From: an uncultured Sphingorhabdus sp.
Lineage (GTDB): Bacteria > Pseudomonadota > Alphaproteobacteria > Sphingomonadales > Sphingomonadaceae
Assembly: GCA_937873665.1 (NCBI GenBank)
Contig: CALMYW010000086.1
Span: 1-7,029, forward strand
Length of the DNA: 7,029 bases
Direction: 5' to 3'
Shown piece by piece: positions 6,262 to 7,029 of the stretch. The notes below the pieces were generated by a model, which worked only from the letters and a program-made list of their open reading frames with translations, was not told the DNA's origin and made no database searches. How positions within the stretch are numbered: position 1 is the first letter of the stretch; each line of letters opens with the position of its first letter. The translations under genes and the position numbers were made by a program.

Positions 6262-7029
6262 TGCCGCCGTCCCAGGCCCAGGAAGCCAAAGGTATCGCGA
6301 TCCAGCTTCAATCGCATGGTGGCAAACAGTCCCCGGTCGGTCTGTCGCGCCTCGGAGAAATCGCGGTCGCGGAAACCGGAAATGTTATAGCCAACCGTCA
6401 GCACCATATCCTTGGCCGGAGCGAACCCGACCTGGGGCCCGAACGAGAAGGCGGTCTTTCCGCGGCCAAGGTTGTGCCGCACAGTTGCAACACCGCCGAC
6501 CTCGAAGTCGCCGAATGCCGCAACCTTGAGATCGAGGCCACCAATGACCGAAGTTCCGGAAAGATCGAAGCCATCAAAGGTGTCGAGGGCCTGGCGCAGC
6601 GCCAGGAACATGCCAACTTCGGCACGCTCGGTGGCAAAGCCTCCATCGCGCCCGAGCGGGGTCCAGTTAGCGGAGATACTGCCAATAGCCCTTCGCGAAC
6701 GCATGGTTCCATTTCCGATCAACGCGGTCCGGCCGGCGGCCCCGGCTTCTCCCGAGATGGCCCGCACGACCTGATCGCTGCGCAGTTCCGCCTTGGCAAG
6801 GAAGCTCACTGCAGACCTGTCCGGACGATGGGCAACTGCCACCGCGCCATCGAGAACCGCGCTCATCGCGCCGTCGCTGGTGGTGGCCCGAGTCCAGGTG
6901 AACCCAGCGCCCATCATGCTTCCTTCTCCCAGTTGGCGGATCGCTCCGAAGGTGACGCCTCGCCGATGAGACAAGTCGCCATTGCGCCATTCCGCCCGCA
7001 ATGTGCTGCTCCATTGATCCTTGCGCAAG
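6258..7029 (-). CDS. C-terminal beta-barrel region of a large outer-membrane protein (5' end beyond right edge)
   Basis: The frame is open to the window edge, so the 256 visible residues are the C-terminal part of a longer protein. The TTG at 7028 is most likely an internal leucine codon, not a start. The sequence alternates polar and hydrophobic residues in short strands separated by glycine- and charge-rich turns, for example GAGFTWTRATT, EVGMFLALRQ, FEVGGVATVRHNL, TAFSFGPQVGF and MVLTVGYNISGFRDRDFS. It ends GLFATMRLKLDRDTFGFLGL. This is the look of an outer-membrane beta-barrel, and from memory it resembles the C-terminal region of large DUF11-repeat proteins of sphingomonads. No cysteines are visible in the segment. 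The stop overlaps the start of the P-domain gene (ATGA), so the two probably work together at the cell surface, perhaps as barrel anchor and partner; that is inference. Confidence 0.8.
   Translation of the reverse strand, partial: LRKDQWSSTLRAEWRNGDLSHRRGVTFGAIRQLGEGSMMGAGFTWTRATTSDGAMSAVLDGAVAVAHRPDRSAVSFLAKAELRSDQVVRAISGEAGAAGRTALIGNGTMRSRRAIGSISANWTPLGRDGGFATERAEVGMFLALRQALDTFDGFDLSGTSVIGGLDLKVAAFGDFEVGGVATVRHNLGRGKTAFSFGPQVGFAPAKDMVLTVGYNISGFRDRDFSEARQTDRGLFATMRLKLDRDTFGFLGLGRRQ

Noticed and set aside
6116..6774. Plus-strand open frames of 137 and 120 codons opposite the barrel and P-domain genes
   Set aside because: They are antisense to supported genes, Arg/Pro-rich and without recognisable motifs.
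1..7029. CRISPR array, tRNA, rRNA, riboswitch or replication origin
   Set aside because: I saw no regularly spaced repeats, cloverleaf-like segments, conserved ribosomal sequence or iteron clusters on either strand.

Overview
The window reads as chromosomal DNA of an alphaproteobacterium, most likely a member of the Sphingomonadales (Sphingopyxis, Novosphingobium or Erythrobacter type). The reasons are the moderately high GC, the style of the TadE/TadG genes, an outer-membrane protein ending in FGFLGLGRR, and an IS5-family element. This is an inference from protein style, not from a database search. Every gene I can support lies on the minus strand, so the window is transcribed from high to low coordinates.

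Region 7029-4252 holds two surface-protein genes joined by a 4-base ATGA overlap. The first is the C-terminal beta-barrel end of a larger protein whose 5' part lies beyond the right edge. The second (6261-4252) is a secreted protein with a signal peptide, a proprotein-convertase P domain, two DUF11-like domains and an unrecognised domain between them.

Region 4251-4102 is a 150-base intergenic gap. It carries an AT-rich stretch with a near-consensus CtrA-type site (TTAA-N7-TTAC) about 48 bases upstream of the next gene.

Region 4101-554 is a tightly packed run of four genes: a 644-residue TadG-like protein with a von Willebrand A domain, two TadE-type pseudopilins (207 and about 236 residues), and a small single-pass membrane protein of unknown function. 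Stops and starts overlap (TGATG, ATGA) or lie 4 bases apart, so this is very probably one transcript. The TadG and TadE proteins would act in the envelope in a tight-adherence (Flp/Tad) pilus. No core Tad gene (secretion ATPase, inner-membrane platform, secretin, prepilin peptidase, Flp) is in the window. The first TadE-type gene has a run of ten C at codons 6-9, a possible slippage site.

Region 1-about 561 is one end of an IS5-family insertion sequence. The first 173 codons of its DDE transposase are present and the rest continues beyond the left edge. The element abuts, and may have clipped, the 3' end of the small membrane-protein gene.

I saw no tRNA, rRNA, CRISPR array or convincing intrinsic terminator. 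The most interesting points are the poly-C tract, the candidate CtrA site, the IS junction and the P-domain/barrel gene pair.
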